DNA of 64,000 nucleotides from Ligustrum vulgare (GCA_963555705.1 OY743190.1:34950929-35014928); one strand, 5' to 3'. Positions 10,987 through 24,500 are shown, counted from the stretch's first letter. Numbers and translations: made by a program. The notes: a model not told the origin generated them from the letters alone.

Positions 10987-12535
10987 GGGCGACCACAAAA
11001 GTCGCTGAATGGGTTATTCTTTTCCTTCAGTTTGTCCTAAATTTGAAATATAAAAAGGTGTGGGAGGACGTTACAGATGTCCAGGGGGGACACGACTTCT
11101 ATTCTAAGGTTAGAAGACCACTGAAAGACACCCAGGACTATAGCATGTCGTGAAAGAAGCACACTGGGTGGACGTGCTTCGACCGTATCTCCGGGGCAGA
11201 GTTGTATGTAGATATCATGAACGTGAGGTGTAGGATACCAGGTTGAGAAACTCGAGCAACCACTCCCCTTTGTGACAATCGCTAGCGCATCCAGGGCCCC
11301 GGTGCCCAGCTAGCTGGAGAGGCCTAGCCTGATCTGAGAAGTGCTAATTCAGTTCAGATAGACTTCATTCAAGTATGCCTCCACCCTTGGAATCAATAAG
11401 AAAACAAGTGCTAAGTTTCAGATCAATGAATAACCTGAAACGAAAGAAGAGACATTTCTCGCTCAACACCTAAAGCGCACTATGCTTGCTTTATATGTAT
11501 GCCCTTCCTGTAAGCAGTTAAGTCGGATCCAGGTTATAGGGTTTGGTCTTTGATGGCCTAGATCGGCTAAGTCCATTGATCTGGTACGCTAGGCTAAGAG
11601 ATCGAAAAAATGAGCTAGAGTGGGGTCAGAAGATGGTCCCTGCGATCATACCTCTCTTCATCTAATAGCATAGGACGGTGAGCAAGAATCAGACTATGGA
11701 GAAGGAGTTCTGGAAGAAGGAAGAGTGAGAGACCGCACTATTAGGAAGACACCAAAAGGGAGTGAAAAAGTGCGTTCCAAGCTAGGGATTTAGCTCGTGG
11801 AGATGATCTTATACGAGAGGCGCAAATCCATTGATCCACTTGGTCATCCGGGCTAGCCTAGTAGCAAGCTCTATCTTGAAAGAGGTATCACAGTAGACTT
11901 CTGGTGAGTACTGGGTAATCTCAAACTAGGATTCAAGGGATCGACCCGGCTTTGCATCGTCCTATCTTTGTCTTCCAAATATGCTTGAGAACGGTATGTC
12001 CGAAAATGCTAATAGAAAGGACCCAAGGCATTCATTAGGGAAACATACATGTCGTGAAAGGCTCATTGAGAAAACCCCTTTTTTTTGTTAGCCCCATGGG
12101 ACTGATCATATCCAATATGGAGCCACATCGATTGCAATCTAGCGTGTTTAGTTAGAGCAATAGATGCTCCATTCAACGTTCATGCTCATGAATCGAAACA
12201 GGAGTTGCAACCTCCCCAGGTATGCCAAGCTCCCAGTTCCTGTTGAGCCACTTTATATTTCATGACTTCTAACCCTCATGAGTCTATCCTGAGAAGACAT
12301 GAACTACCAATGTCGTCTTGTCTTCTAGCTTTCCTTTAGTCCTTCCTAGGGAAGCTAAACTGAAGGGATATCGGCTAGAAGGTTCACTGGTCACTTATAA
12401 TATTCTCATGGGACTATAAACCCCTAAGGAGCTTTGTCCTTTCTCTTTGCTTTTCTTTTGTTGATAGGACTGGGACTAAAAAGAAGAGACGTCTATTAGG
12501 GAGCGTAAGGTCTCAATACATAAGAGAAATCTAGA

Positions 12536-13380
12536 CTAACATTTTTAAATATGAATTACACAAAAATAAATGGACAAACATCACCCGAAAATTTAAAAAA
12601 AAAAAAAAAACAAATGATTGATTGGTCCAATATCTTATTCTTAAATCTTCAATCCAGATGAATGATTTTCAAGTTCTTGATATGTTCTTGAATTTGGTCT
12701 AATTCTCTCTAAATTGTGCCTCAAAAATTGATAGTAGAAGAAGGCTTTAATGTAGACTAATAAGAAGTATTTATAGGCCCCTTAATTAGATAAAAAATCT
12801 TGTAGAAATCGCGGTCAAAAAATATTTTATACCAAACATAAAATTATGGACGAAACAGGATTGTGGTCGAAAATTCAACTAGGCAACCGCCTAGTTCTAA
12901 ACCAAGCAGTCGCCTGGCCTGTTTTGAAATTTTCATGTTGGTCCCATGTGTTTAATTGCATTGCTGGTCCTTCAACTTTTTGCATTCTTCAATTTAATCC
13001 TCATATTTTCACTTTCATATCAATTAGGTCATTTTACATTTGCACCATGAGTCCTTCATCTTTTGGAAGTTTATAATTTGATCCCCAATTTGCTATTTTT
13101 GTACGATTTTAGTCTTTTTTTCTCCATTTGACCTCCAAATGCATCTAAAATTGATTTTTCCTAAAACAAACAAAATTAACAGAATATTTAGCAATATCAA
13201 ATCCTATAACTCTTACAATTGTCTAAAGTGAAAATTACATCCACCCCTACTTTTAAATATCCAAATTCATAAATAATATCAAACTTGAATTAATTCAAAA
13301 ATCAGGTCTTAATTAATAAAAAAATTTACATAATTATATTCTAATAATTATCTAACCATATCCCAATTTTAAACCACAAA
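12536..13380. other. A/T-rich intergenic DNA, no gene recognised
   Basis: The part 12,930-13,075 has the phrase pattern 'GTCCTTCAACTTTTTGCA...TTTAATCC' seen in non-coding leaders of plant retrotransposons. A similar pattern lies on the opposite strand at 62,030-62,290 inside a Copia-type element. An open frame of 76 codons here is not convincing. Confidence 0.35.
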
Positions 13381-13599
13381 ATATCACTCCAAACCCTAAT
13401 GATCTCTTTTTCTCCCTACACATCAATCCTCTCTCTCTCACATACTCAGAGAGCACACCAACCGATCCTTCAAACACCGTAGTCACGAAAATCGTCTCCA
13501 AAGCCCCTCACTGCCAAGAACCCTGCCGACACGTTCCAGCCGTTGGCATCGACGACTTAAGGGTAACCAACGACGCCAATTTTAAGGTAATCGCTTCTT

Positions 13600-14120
13600 C
13601 TGGTGTTTCCGATCGTGTTCATGGGTGTGGTAGATGGTGATGTGGTGGTTTAGGGTGGTAATGGGGATGAAGTGGCGGCGATGGTGATGCTGTAATTTCA
13701 ACAACAAATTCCCCTCGCGGTTATGGCGGTGTTGAGGCGGTGACTTTGACACGGTGATGGTTGTGTGACTAAGTAGTGAGATGGTGACTTGAAGACAGTG
13801 GTGGTTTTGTGACTGGTGGTGACTGGCGGCGCGTTGCTACATCGTTTTTTATGGTGAAGGTGGCGGCGATGGTGATGCTGTAATTACAACAACAATTTTT
13901 TTCTTCCTTGGTTGCGGCGTTGGGGCGGTGGCGTTGGGAAGACGGTGGTCGTGTGACTTGGGGCGCGAATCTGCATCGTTTTAGATGGTAATGAAGTTTT
14001 GGCAATGGTGATGTTGTAATTAAAGCAACTATTTTTCCCCCTTGGTTGGGGCGGTTGTGGTGGGGGCGACGTTGAGGCGGTGGTAGTTGTGTAACTGGTG
14101 TTGAGATTGTGACCTGGAAA
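13600..14120. repeat. Degenerate G-rich repeat block
   Basis: Units containing GGCGATGGTGATG(C/T)TGTAATT recur near 13,675, 13,860 and 13,990, separated by GGTGGT/GTGACT-rich sequence. A related GGTGGTG-rich block occurs at 18,590-18,960. An open frame on the opposite strand is low-complexity and not considered a gene. Confidence 0.5.
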
Positions 14121-14450
14121 CTGTGGTGTGTGACCTAATAATTGATAAATTTTGACTTAAAAATCAAATAAACGTGACTTAATAATAATTTGATAAATTG
14201 TAAGTTGTGACTTAAAAAATATTTCAAATTCTATTAATTAATATAATTTGACATTTATGACCTATTGATTTAATAATATGTGACTTTAAAATTGACTTTA
14301 AAAAATTGTTATTATGATCTAAAAATAAGTTTAATTTCTAACCTAATGTATCGATAATTTGTGATCCTAAAATTGTTTGTGACCTAAAAAAATTGTATTT
14401 TGTGACTTGAAATATATATTACTGTGACCTTAATATATATAATTTATAAA
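14100..14450. repeat. Degenerate array of (G)TGACYTAA motifs
   Basis: TGACCTAA, TGACTTAA, TGACTTTAA and close variants occur roughly a dozen times at irregular 15-45-bp spacing, with A/T-rich filler. From here to about 16,600 no gene was recognised. Confidence 0.5.
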
Positions 14451-16619
14451 ATATTTTAATTATTTAATTTAATTGATTGATTCTAATTAAAACCTTATTT
14501 TTGAAATTATACAGGTTTCACCTTAATTTTGAAATTTACATTTATAACTACCTTATTTATGTATTTTTCCCTTGTCTAAATTTAAGGTCTAGATAAGTAT
14601 GAAAAATAAAAATAATTCAAAGGCCCAATATCAAAGCTCAGAAATAAAGAACCCAAGTTGAACATCAGGGCGAACATCAAATAGTCTAAGTGATTGGAAG
14701 AGTAAGGCAATGTTTGGGTGATTAAGCGAGCCAGGCAATATATGGACTAATGGAGCATTGGACAATAATACATAAATAAAGAGGTGATTATTCCACTTAA
14801 TCAATAATCTAAAATAACGATAATGAAGCCATTTTTGGCAAGTACTAAAAATGGAGGCAGTTAAATCTTTCTAATGGAACATCTCTTGTTGAGGTTTTGT
14901 CTCAAGAGATTTGTCTTTCTACACCGTCTGATCCTTTTTTAATTGTTAGCACGAAAGTCGTGCGAAACATGATTATTGTATTAATATGATAGAGAGTGGA
15001 CAGCAAGTCAATTATTATAAGACTTATTGATTCGAACAACTCATTACCTACGTAAAGTTTTCATTAGCATTAAATTTCAAGTCCCTTTAACACCGATTAA
15101 TCAATCATATTCAATCTTAAAGCCTCCCTCTCAAACTATATAGATAAGAATAATGGGATCTATCAATCATTTTCAACTAGGGGAAGTCTTCAACACATAA
15201 TGCTGGTGGTCTTAATTCTAAATTGGAAAGTTTGCACTAAGAAACTAATTTTAACTCGTTGAAGTAATATTATACTTCCAAATACAATAATTACGTGTCA
15301 ATTTTTTAGCTTAAAAGTTACTTCTTTGAAAGTACACAAGAGTCGATTCTAGAGAAAAATGTTGTAGCATTTGTCAGGGAGGGATTAAAAGGAAGAATCG
15401 ATTTTTTTCTGTCACTGTGGGTCCCTTTGTCTGGCCATTTCTCTTGCTTTTTTACTGCAATTATGTGTTTTCAACCAAAAAATAAATATTTTAATGCTTT
15501 TCAACAAGGAGCTGCTATTGTTGACCAAAATATTAATATTTTAATTTTAAATCTATCAAAATCTGATAGAAAATAGCCCAAAAAAGCGCTACAGACGGGC
15601 GTAATAGGAAATTAAAAACACTTAAAATAAATAAATAAATAAGTTTTTACATAATTTTATTTAAGCCTAGAGGAACATACTCAATTGTTCCATGTTAATT
15701 AAGGTGTGGAGTTTATTTAGTGTCATTGTGCAAAGTCACTACGTGAACTTCGATTTTGTCCCAATTTGTCTTATAAAAATGGAATCTTCATTAGGATTTT
15801 GTATCATGTTGTGAATTTTTTCTTTTATGAACTTTTTATCATAATGAACTGCTGCAATTATGAATGAGAACGTATTCTCATTTTGAGTCGAACATTTATA
15901 ATCTTTGTATGTTCTTACATATCTATTTTCTTATCTCGATTTTATTACTTTGGATAGTATAGAATTGGGTTTCAAATTCTCAACCTTCAATTCCATGTGA
16001 AAAGATTGCAAACTCATCAACCAAGTGCTTGAAATCAAGTTTTCATTTGGAGGTGAGCAACATAATATTTCCGAATAAATCATGAAGAAAGACTACAAAA
16101 TTTCTCTACAATTAATATCATCTCAGACTTTCTAGTACTTAATTATTGCATCCCCCGGAGTATACGTACGCTATAAAATTACGACAAGAAACTAAGAGTT
16201 TTTTAGCACTCTCTACGTTTGATAAGAATAGTCTTTTGATTTACTAAACATATCACACATAGGCGATGCTTGAAATATTATTATGAATAGAGTCAGTCAT
16301 GAGATTTTGTCTGTCTTGTGCGATAAAATAGTGACTTATAAATTTTTTTATGCCCCTACAATCAATTTTTTCTTCAAGTGCATTTAAGAAAAAATGGTGC
16401 CCCTATAAAATTGAGTCCATGTGCGGTCGCACATCTTGCTCACCGTGAAGACCGCCTCTGATTACGAACATTCTTTCATCTTGTGGCTATTTTAGAACTT
16501 AATTAATATTTAAAATGTCTTTTTAATACGTTTAGTTTAAATCAACAACAAAGTATTATTTAGAGCATCAATTCTTTAAAAATACTTACAAGAGGAGAGG
16601 TTTATAATTATAAATAAAA

Positions 16620-16830
16620 ATAAAGAGGGCATCTCAGAAATTATCATAAATATCCGGGGATGTATGCGTTATAGGGAGGTTTGTGTAACTTTTGAGAAAG
16701 AAATTAGTGCCCCTGAGATTATCATAAACTTAGGGGAGGTATGCGTCATCCAAGACATGAAATTAAGAAGGAGGTTTGTATTCAGAAACATCAGAGGAAG
16801 GTTTATGTAACTTTTCATTTTCTAATATTA
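16620..16830. repeat. Two-copy imperfect repeat
   Basis: Two units of about 100 bp share ATTATCATAAA, GGGGAGGTATGCGT and GGAGGTTTGTGTAACTTTT-like blocks. The stretch 14,450-16,620 before it is A/T-rich with no recognised gene. Confidence 0.5.
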
Positions 16831-17134
16831 GTTATCTATTTATTTATAAGTATGATTTCAATTGAAAAACGTAAAAATGAATTGAATTGAATTAAATTAC
16901 AAGTTCAAAAAATTTAGGATGAGATCATGTGCAAGTTTCCCATTTAGCAACAGGATGAGTTGGGGCAGGAAATTTTACATAATCCTGGCACGATTGTACT
17001 ATATGTATATGACTTACAAATTTGTTTATCAACAAATGATATGACGATATTTGACTGAATTGGATCAAAATCTCTTTGAGTAAAAAAATATATATTTTCA
17101 CTATTTTCTTGAAGAGGGATTTTATGGTGCACAT

Positions 17135-17215
17135 ACCCGCCCGTCACTTGACGGGTGGATACTGATGTCAAGCAGGGCGCAGTGAGCACTGCTTGACACC
17201 CCCCCCCCCCTCCCA
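17135..17215. repeat. Two GC-rich hairpins
   Basis: CCCGTCACTTGACGGG is an inverted repeat, and GTCAAGCAG...CTGCTTGAC 20 bp later forms a second stem-loop. A 10-base C run follows. The pair looks like part of a mobile-element terminus, but no boundaries could be set. Confidence 0.5.
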
Positions 17216-17300
17216 ATAGGAGGGCGCCATGTGTCCAGGGGAGGAGTCAACCCATTTGTTTGGGCTGGGCCAAATTTCATTTTGATGGGCTTGACTTAAA

Positions 17301-17302
<2 letters not shown>

Positions 17303-17354
<52 letters not shown>
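17303..17354. repeat. Homopolymer run of about 52 T
   Basis: An uninterrupted T tract. On the minus strand it would be an A tail, possibly of a retroposed sequence, but no element body was recognised beside it. Its length may be affected by sequencing. Confidence 0.7.
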
Positions 17355-17362
<8 letters not shown>

Positions 17363-17568
17363 CCTTTAAAATTAAAGGATTTTTTGGAACGGGCTAGAGC
17401 CCAGTTGGGCCACCCCTGGCTCCACCCTGCATGTATCCTCAATGGGCATCATAAGGTTCCCACTAGGACAACATATAATTTCCATCTTCTTGACACTATC
17501 AATCTTTAAAAGATCATGTGATGGATATAGCTTTTCCATTCGGAAAATTTAATTTATTAGGTCTTCAT

Positions 17569-17868
17569 TAGGGATGGCAAAAAAAATTGATCCGCTCCAC
17601 CGATTCTCGACCCGATCCGATTCGAAAAATGCTGATATGTGAATCGGTGAGACTGATCGGAGATGATCAACGGATCGATCCCGATATGCCCCATTTAATT
17701 AAAAAAATAAAAATTAATAAAAAATTAATTTTTTAAATTTTTTAAAAAAGATTTAGTTTAAATTATATTTTAAACAAATTTTTTAAAAAAAATTATCGAG
17801 GATTGGGGGGGCCGATCCGCCCCGACCCTACCCAAAAAAATGGCGGATCCGACCCCTTGCCAACACTA
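17569..17868. mobile_element. Non-autonomous hAT element, 300 bp
   Basis: Terminal inverted repeats TAGGGATGGCAA and TAGTGTTGGCAA (right end, reversed) are flanked by perfect 8-bp target duplications GTCTTCAT at 17561-17568 and 17869-17876. Subterminal GATCCG motifs repeat at both ends. There is no coding capacity. The termini resemble those of the hAT element at 21538-24569, a possible source of transposase. Confidence 0.9.
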
Positions 17869-18589
17869 GTCTTCATCACCTATTTCATAACTCCGGCCTA
17901 TATCGCTATTGGACTAGTCCATTTGAGCTTTTGTGTAAAACTTGGTGGTTGGTACCACTTAGGCCTGTACAAAATAATAGCAATTGAGCCTTATTCAAAT
18001 TTAATTGTACTCGGTGGATTTTTTGAGGTGGTTAGACGCCAGCCGATTTATGTATACAGTAATTTATAGTTTAAGAATATAACTATTATACTCACCAATC
18101 GGGTGTTAATAGAGTATTAATAAAATAATATTTATTAATTTACACTAACCCCCCTCCCCCTCCACCAACCTACTATATCTAATTAATCCAAATGAAACAG
18201 AAGAAACACATTACGCATCTGGATTCTCATTGCAGAATTACGTCCGACCACCGCCTTCATGCTCCAAGTTCAACACCACATCACCGTCACCCACCACTCA
18301 TCACCGACGAACACTCTCCACTACCACCTCAAACTCAATTTAAATCCCCAAATACCTTCCAAATCGAATTCTTCAAATGTGAACTCCATTCCCCCCCCCC
18401 CCTCCAAATCTAATTTCTGATTGTATTACAGAGGCGTTGTGCAGTTAGAGGTGGAGAAGGTGTGGGTTGAGTATGTGGTGGGATTCTAGGTGAGGCACAT
18501 GTATGTGATTGCATACTGCATAGGTGTGTCGATCTGAGGTCCTCATTGTTGGTTCCAATGCAATCTGCATGCCAATCTGAGTGGTATTT

Positions 18590-18960
18590 TTGCATTGATG
18601 ATGGTTATTGTGGTGGGGATGGTTGATGCTATTTGGGTGGTGTTCTTGCAGTGATGATTATTGGTGGTGTGGTTAAGGTTGTGCTGGTGGTGTGGTGGCA
18701 ATGACCACAGTGATGGTGGTGGTAAGACCTTGGCTGACTGTAACATTTTACATTGCTATAATTTATTCCTAATGACTTTTAGATATGTGGTTGTGTGTGG
18801 GTCTATTGGGGGCAGGGGATGGTGGTGGTGCTCTGGTGGCTGCGCAGTGTGGTTTTTGTGTGGCGTGGTGGTGCTGTAATGTGCGATGGTGTTCGGGTAT
18901 GTGATGATGGTTGTGCGATGATGGTTTTGTCGACCAGCGATTGACGGTGGTGGGGTCACG
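18590..18960. repeat. GGTGGTG-rich low-complexity block
   Basis: The plus strand is dominated by GGTGG/GATGGTG motifs, so several overlapping open frames on both strands appear but are low-complexity (Gly/Trp or His/Pro/Thr). The stretch 18,180-18,420 upstream is C/A-rich with CACCAC motifs and reads like the reverse type of the same repeat. No gene was recognised from 17,880 to 19,500. Confidence 0.4.
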
Positions 18961-19506
18961 TGTCAAAGTTAATATGTTAGAGGTCACAAGTCATATTTGG
19001 GTCACATATCAAATTCAATAGGTCACATATCCAAGTAATAGTTCATAAAATCGTAACATCCTACATGCATTGATCTATATGTTTTTTTAGCGATAGTAAA
19101 TCAGTCAGATAGATGGATCGTTAGGCTTTGAATTGTATGCATTTGGAAAATTGGACATCATAGCATACCTGGGAAACAACTATAAGTGCAAGAAACTTTG
19201 CCATTGACATTAATTCCCAGTACGAACAAAGAAGATTGACATGTCCAGAACGAGATAAAAGAAAATGTACTACTTGCTCCAGTTTCAAAGAAGATGTTGC
19301 TTATTATGAGAGCGGCCCTACACAGTCCCATGTGAGGGAGTAGAACCGATGTAACAAAAATCAGATGGTAGAGTAGAGTTATTCTTCAAAGAAAGGACTT
19401 GGGAAACCAGAGGAGAATAGATACAAGTCATCGTGTGAGTGCACACCAGTTACACGGTGTGGATGTTTTGACGAGTTTGGAAGTACGATCACAACAATAA
19501 GACTTA

Positions 19507-19681
19507 GAGCCTGTTTGGTAGTGTGAAATTTTTTGATTTTTGTAGTTTATTTTTATTTTTTTATGGATGTATGGTTTAAATTTGTTTGAAAAGTAAAAAA
19601 TGGTGGGCTTGACTAAGAATGGATGATTGAGATTGAATTTGAAAAATTGTGGTAAAAATTAAACCATTACCAAACAAGCTC
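19507..19681. mobile_element. Tourist-like MITE, 175 bp
   Basis: Inverted termini GAGCCTGTTTGGTA and GAGCTTGTTTGGTA (right end, reversed) are flanked by 3-bp TTA duplications (19504-19506 and 19682-19684), the pattern of PIF/Harbinger Tourist elements. The interior contains GGTGGGCTTGACTAAGAATG, shared in reverse with 56795-56973. Confidence 0.82.
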
Positions 19682-19724
19682 TTAGTTGTAACCATATACA
19701 ATGATTGAGGCCAAAAATTGCAAA

Positions 19725-20301
19725 TAAGGGTATCAAAAAGGCTCAGGCGGCTCGGGCTAGGCCCGTGTGGCTCGAATCGAGCCTTGAAAATTGCAATGAG
19801 GCTGGCCCGTGTGGCCCGTCGAGCCACACGGGCCTTTAAAGGCCCGTCCTGCAACACGCAGGCTAGTAGCGAAGGCAGCTAGCTGGCTTTGGCTTGTTGT
19901 AGGTAGTTCAATCAACTACCTGCAGCGTGCAATTTAAACTATACGTGAAAATTGCACGGTTGGAATTTGATGTAAATAACTTGTAACTTTTATTGAATGT
20001 ACAATTAGTATAAAATTTACAAAATCTACATTTAAATTTGAATTGAATATAAAGTTATGTTTGATATTTATACTATATTTTGTTGCGTGCATTATATTTT
20101 TAAATTAAAACAATTCATTTGACACATATTTTATTATTATATATAAGGAAAGAAAACAACAACAACAACGAACTGGCTCTAGCTCGAAGGAGCTCGAGTC
20201 GAGCCTAAAAGTTTTGGTCTAGCATTGGCTCGGTTCGGGCCAGAAAAAGCTCAAGCCTTGATTTTCGGCTCGTAAGCCGACTCGACTTGTTGGCATCCCT
20301 A
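19725..20301. mobile_element. Non-autonomous hAT element, 577 bp
   Basis: Terminal inverted repeats TAAGGGTATCAA and TAGGGATGCCAA (right end, reversed) are bounded by perfect 8-bp duplications ATTGCAAA at 19717-19724 and 20302-20309. Subterminal GGCTCG/CGAGCC motifs are dense at both ends, as in the 21538-24569 element. There is no transposase. Confidence 0.9.
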
Positions 20302-21056
20302 ATTGCAAAGTAATAAGCCGCGTATGAGCAAAACAAAGGTAACATAAAGTAAATCAGGTAGCATAATAAATAAATTGGGAGGATATTGAAAATAAAATGT
20401 GTTTCTGATAAACAGTAAAATGTTGAATTGCTAGCGAATAAATCTTTGTTTTAAGCTAATAACGTGTATTAAAAAGTCAGAACTTGGTGTGAGTATGAAC
20501 ATTACCGGCACAGTTTCATGCACAATCAAATTGAAACTGAAAATGAGTGATATTGAACTTGTGTAAATGAAATAAATTTACCTATAGAAAGAGAAGCACT
20601 GACTTCGGGGAGCTAATAAAACTGGTGATGACGAAGGACGCGGCCTACGATAAAGGGAGAGAACGAGCATCTAAATTTGGAGAAGAATACCAACTCCGGC
20701 AATCTAATTTCTCTTTTTTTTCATTTTCCCTGATTTTGAACTTTTCATTATTAAAGATCGTGAGGGAAATTAGGGAAAGTTACTTGCGGGTTCTTTGAAA
20801 GTCTGTTATTATTTAAATTTGAAGATTTATTTTTTTATTTTTTAAATTGGGTGATATATAGGTGAATTGTTTACATTAAGATGGCAATAATTAGAATATA
20901 TTATTAGAGGAGTTAAATTTCAATAATAATCATATTGATAAGGTGTGAGTCAAAATACATTTAAGCCATTGTTTAATGTAGATTTTTATAGAAGTGGTTT
21001 TGTGAAAAATGATTTTCTCTTTTTTTTTTTTTCCTTCAGAATATTTGATTATAAGA

Positions 21057-21222
21057 GTCTGTTTAGTAATGAAAAAAATTTTGATTTTTGTGAAAAAAAA
21101 AAAAAATTTAATGAATATATGATTTTAAAATGTTTGAAAAGTCAAAATTTGTGAGCTTGACTACGAATAGATGGTTGATATTTAGTTTGAAAAATTGTGG
21201 CAAAATTTTTACATTTACTAAA
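21057..21222. mobile_element. Degenerate MITE related to 19507-19681
   Basis: GAGTCTGTTTAGTAATG at the left and CATTTACTAAAGTATG at the right form a worn inverted repeat. The middle keeps GAGCTTGACTACGAATAGATGG, close to the internal block of the 19507 copy. Target duplication is not clear and boundaries are approximate. Confidence 0.5.
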
Positions 21223-21537
21223 GTATGAAATATTATTGATTCACGTGTAAAATTATTTTATTTAAATAATATGTGGTTAAAAAATGAGTTTGAGTGTGTA
21301 ATTTTGAAAGTAAAGGTTAGATTAGGCTTATTCCAATTCAAATCCTATAAATCTTTGATGGTTGTACTTCCCCAACCTCCAAAGAAAATGATTAATCCAA
21401 ATTGTGCTATGTGAAAATAATTCATAGTTTTATAAAATTTGTTTGCTCTGATTTATATGTTACTACGCATTACTCACTCATTCGTCAATAAAAATATTTC
21501 GTACTTCCCATGCCAACTTATATATGTTAAGTCTTAA

Positions 21538-24500
21538 TAGGGATGGTAAACGGGTTGGACAGTTCAGGAGTTCGGCTCGATTCGGTTCGTTAAAAATTCG
21601 ACTTGGCTCGTGAAAAAATGGACTAGGACTTGGATCAGACAGAAAATTTGGATGTTGGACAGTTCAGGTTCTTCCGACTCGTTTGGCTTGTTATAACGAG
21701 CCCACGAGCCGGCTCGCACTCACCCACAAGACCGTTTGAGACCGTTTCAACCTTTTTTATTTTTTTCTTTTTTTACTCAAAAATACTTCTTTTTTCTCTT
21801 CTTTTTTTTCACAATCTCACTCAACTCTCTAAACTCTCTCACTCTCAAGTCTCAAATTTCAATTACAATCTTCTACTACTTTTAGTTATATTCTAATTTC
21901 TAGTGCTGTAATATTTCACATACAATGTTGTCTCAAATTTCATATTTCATTTTCATCTACAAATTTTCAAATCTATTATTTCTAATGGCACACTCACAAT
22001 CTCATGGTTATTCTTCTAGCCTATTTGTTGATGAATTTTCCGGTCTCAACGATATTCCAATTCCCGACATCTTGGTGGATTTGGAAAATGAGATAAAAAA
22101 TATAAATACTAGAACTCCTCTTAATTTGGATGTCATTGTTGATGAAGATGTCACTGCTGCATATGAATCCGGCTCCGCTAGCACGACGACAAACTCTAAC
22201 AGAAATCCAAAAAGGTCGAAAAATCGAATTACTGAAATTCTTTCAATTTGATTGAAACAAGGGCTAAAGACGCTGATAAAAACCTGATATACAAAGCAAA
22301 ATGTAAAACTTGCGGCAAACTTTTCTTTTGGAAGAAGGGTGGGGGCACAACACACCTCAAAAGAAACTGTAAAGGATGTCGAAAACCTGGCTCAATTGAA
22401 GCAAATCAATCAACTCTAAAGTTTGGTCAATCAAGTCTAACCAATTGAGTCTTCAACCAAAATCTAGCGCGTTGAGAATGGATGGTCATGTTTGTATCGA
22501 GTGATGAAATCCCGCTTTCAATTGTAGAAAGTTCACAATTCACGGATTTCATTCAAAAGTATCTCCAACCTAGGTACAAACCCGTTTCTAGAAATACTTT
22601 ACTAGCAGATTGCATTACTAAATATTTCGAGATAAAACAAAATTTTATAGATGCTTTAAATAAATATAATGGTAACTTATCATTTACTTCGGACTGGTGG
22701 ACTGGCAATAATTATAGATGTTACGTAGCTGTTACTTGTCATTACATTGATGATACTTGGTTAATGAACAAAAGAATTATGGCATTTAAAGTTATTGATT
22801 ACCCACATAATGCAACAAATATTCTCAATGTACTACTTGCAATTTTTAGAGAATTTAACTGTAATAGTAAAGTTCGTAGTTTTACACTAGATAATGTTTC
22901 TGTTAATAAAGCGATGATAGATAGATTAGTTAACCACATGAATCCTGAATTTGATGGAGTCTTGTTCCATGTTCGTTGTGTGTGTCACATTTTAAATTTA
23001 ATAGTTCAAGATGGTCTTAAGTTTATAAAAAAGCAATTGAAAAAAATTAGGTATGCTTACAATTTCATTATGATAACACCTTCTAGAAAACAAGTTTTTG
23101 ATGCACATTGTGCAGAAAATAATATGTCAGCACGATCATTTGTTAAAGATGTAAGACATAGAAGGAACTCAACTTATTTAATGATTAAACATTGTCAAGG
23201 TTACGAGAATTTAATATGTGAATATTACAAAGGTTGGCACTCACAATGCCCAAGTTTTGATTTGGGGGCTAATACTTAGGAACTTGTATTTCATGTTAAA
23301 ACTTTTTTGAAACCATTTTATGATGCTACAAACAAATTATCCGGTATTTATTATCCCACTAGTCCTTTAGTGTTGAAGCATTTTTATTGCATTGCTAATA
23401 ATTTTAACAAGTACAAAACATTTTCTATTTTTTCTGAAATCATTGTAGCAATGAAGACTAAGTTTAGAAAATATTGGGAAAATGTATCTACTTTATTTTC
23501 ATTAGCAACGATTATGGACCCTAAAATAAATTTAGAAGGTATTAAACACACCATAAATGCAATATCAAAGAAATTAACTTTTGAGACCCCCTTAACATGC
23601 ACAGATTTAGAAAAATATTTATGTAACATGTACAAGATTAATGTCAATAGATCAGGTAAAAATGTTAGAAGAACTGCTCCCACCCCTAACGTGAAACAAA
23701 ATCAAGACAGTGATTTACTTTCCTACCTTATGACTATGAAGGGAACTTCTAGTACACTTCCTAGTGGTTCTAGTTCTTCTAGTACCTCTAATAGTTCAGA
23801 TGAAATTTCAAGCGAGTTAATCAGGTATTTTTCACACGACCTTCTTAGCATGTTAGACGAGTACGAGAGAAATAACTTGACATTCTTAAGTGGTGGAAAC
23901 TAAACTAGCGTCAATATCCGATTGTTTCTATGATTGCACGAGATTTACTAGCACCTCCGGTATCAACTGTAGCATCGGAGGCTGCTTTTAGTGCAGGTGA
24001 TAAAGTGTTATCTGAATATAGGTTAAGGCTTAAAGAAGACATATTGGAGGCCTTAATGTATTTGAAAGATTGACAGTTTGCGGAGAAAAGGTTACAAGAT
24101 AGGATAAGTGAAATTCTGGCAGAGGAATTAGGAGAACAATCGTATTGGTAAATAATTATTAATTATAATTCTTATAATTATGCTATAATATATGTATTTT
24201 TCTTTCTTTATATTTTTAATTCTTTCTTTTAAATTAAAAAAAAATTGTACACATAACATTTTGTTTGTGTACAATTTTAACTCCACCTACAAGATATTAA
24301 ATGTAGCCGGTTCTAAGCCCGAATTAAAGGAGGAGGGTTTAAGTTTTTATATTTTCAATTATTTTAGTATAATAAGTAGTAAAAGACTAACCGTTTTTTT
24401 TTTTTTTTAAAAAAAAGGGACGAACACGAGCCCACAAGCCGGACTTGGGCCGGCTCTTTGGGAGATAAGCCGACTCGTCTCCCAAACGAGCCGCGTCCGG

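Larger units (their letters stand above)
10444..12535. other. Nuclear mitochondrial DNA insert (NUMT), right part
   Basis: The composition is balanced and unlike the surrounding A/T-rich DNA. The segment holds a mitochondrial rps19 end followed by rps3 exon 1, then about 1.5 kb resembling the rps3 group II intron and mitochondrial spacer. No open frame of useful length exists. It is the continuation of 1965-2101, split by the retrotransposon. The right edge is placed where sequence becomes A/T-rich near 12,535 and is approximate. Confidence 0.75.

Noticed and set aside
18410..18987. Several overlapping open frames of 60-75 codons on both strands
   Set aside because: They follow from GGTGG/CCACC low complexity. 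They are mutually overlapping and rich in His, Pro, Thr or Gly, Trp.
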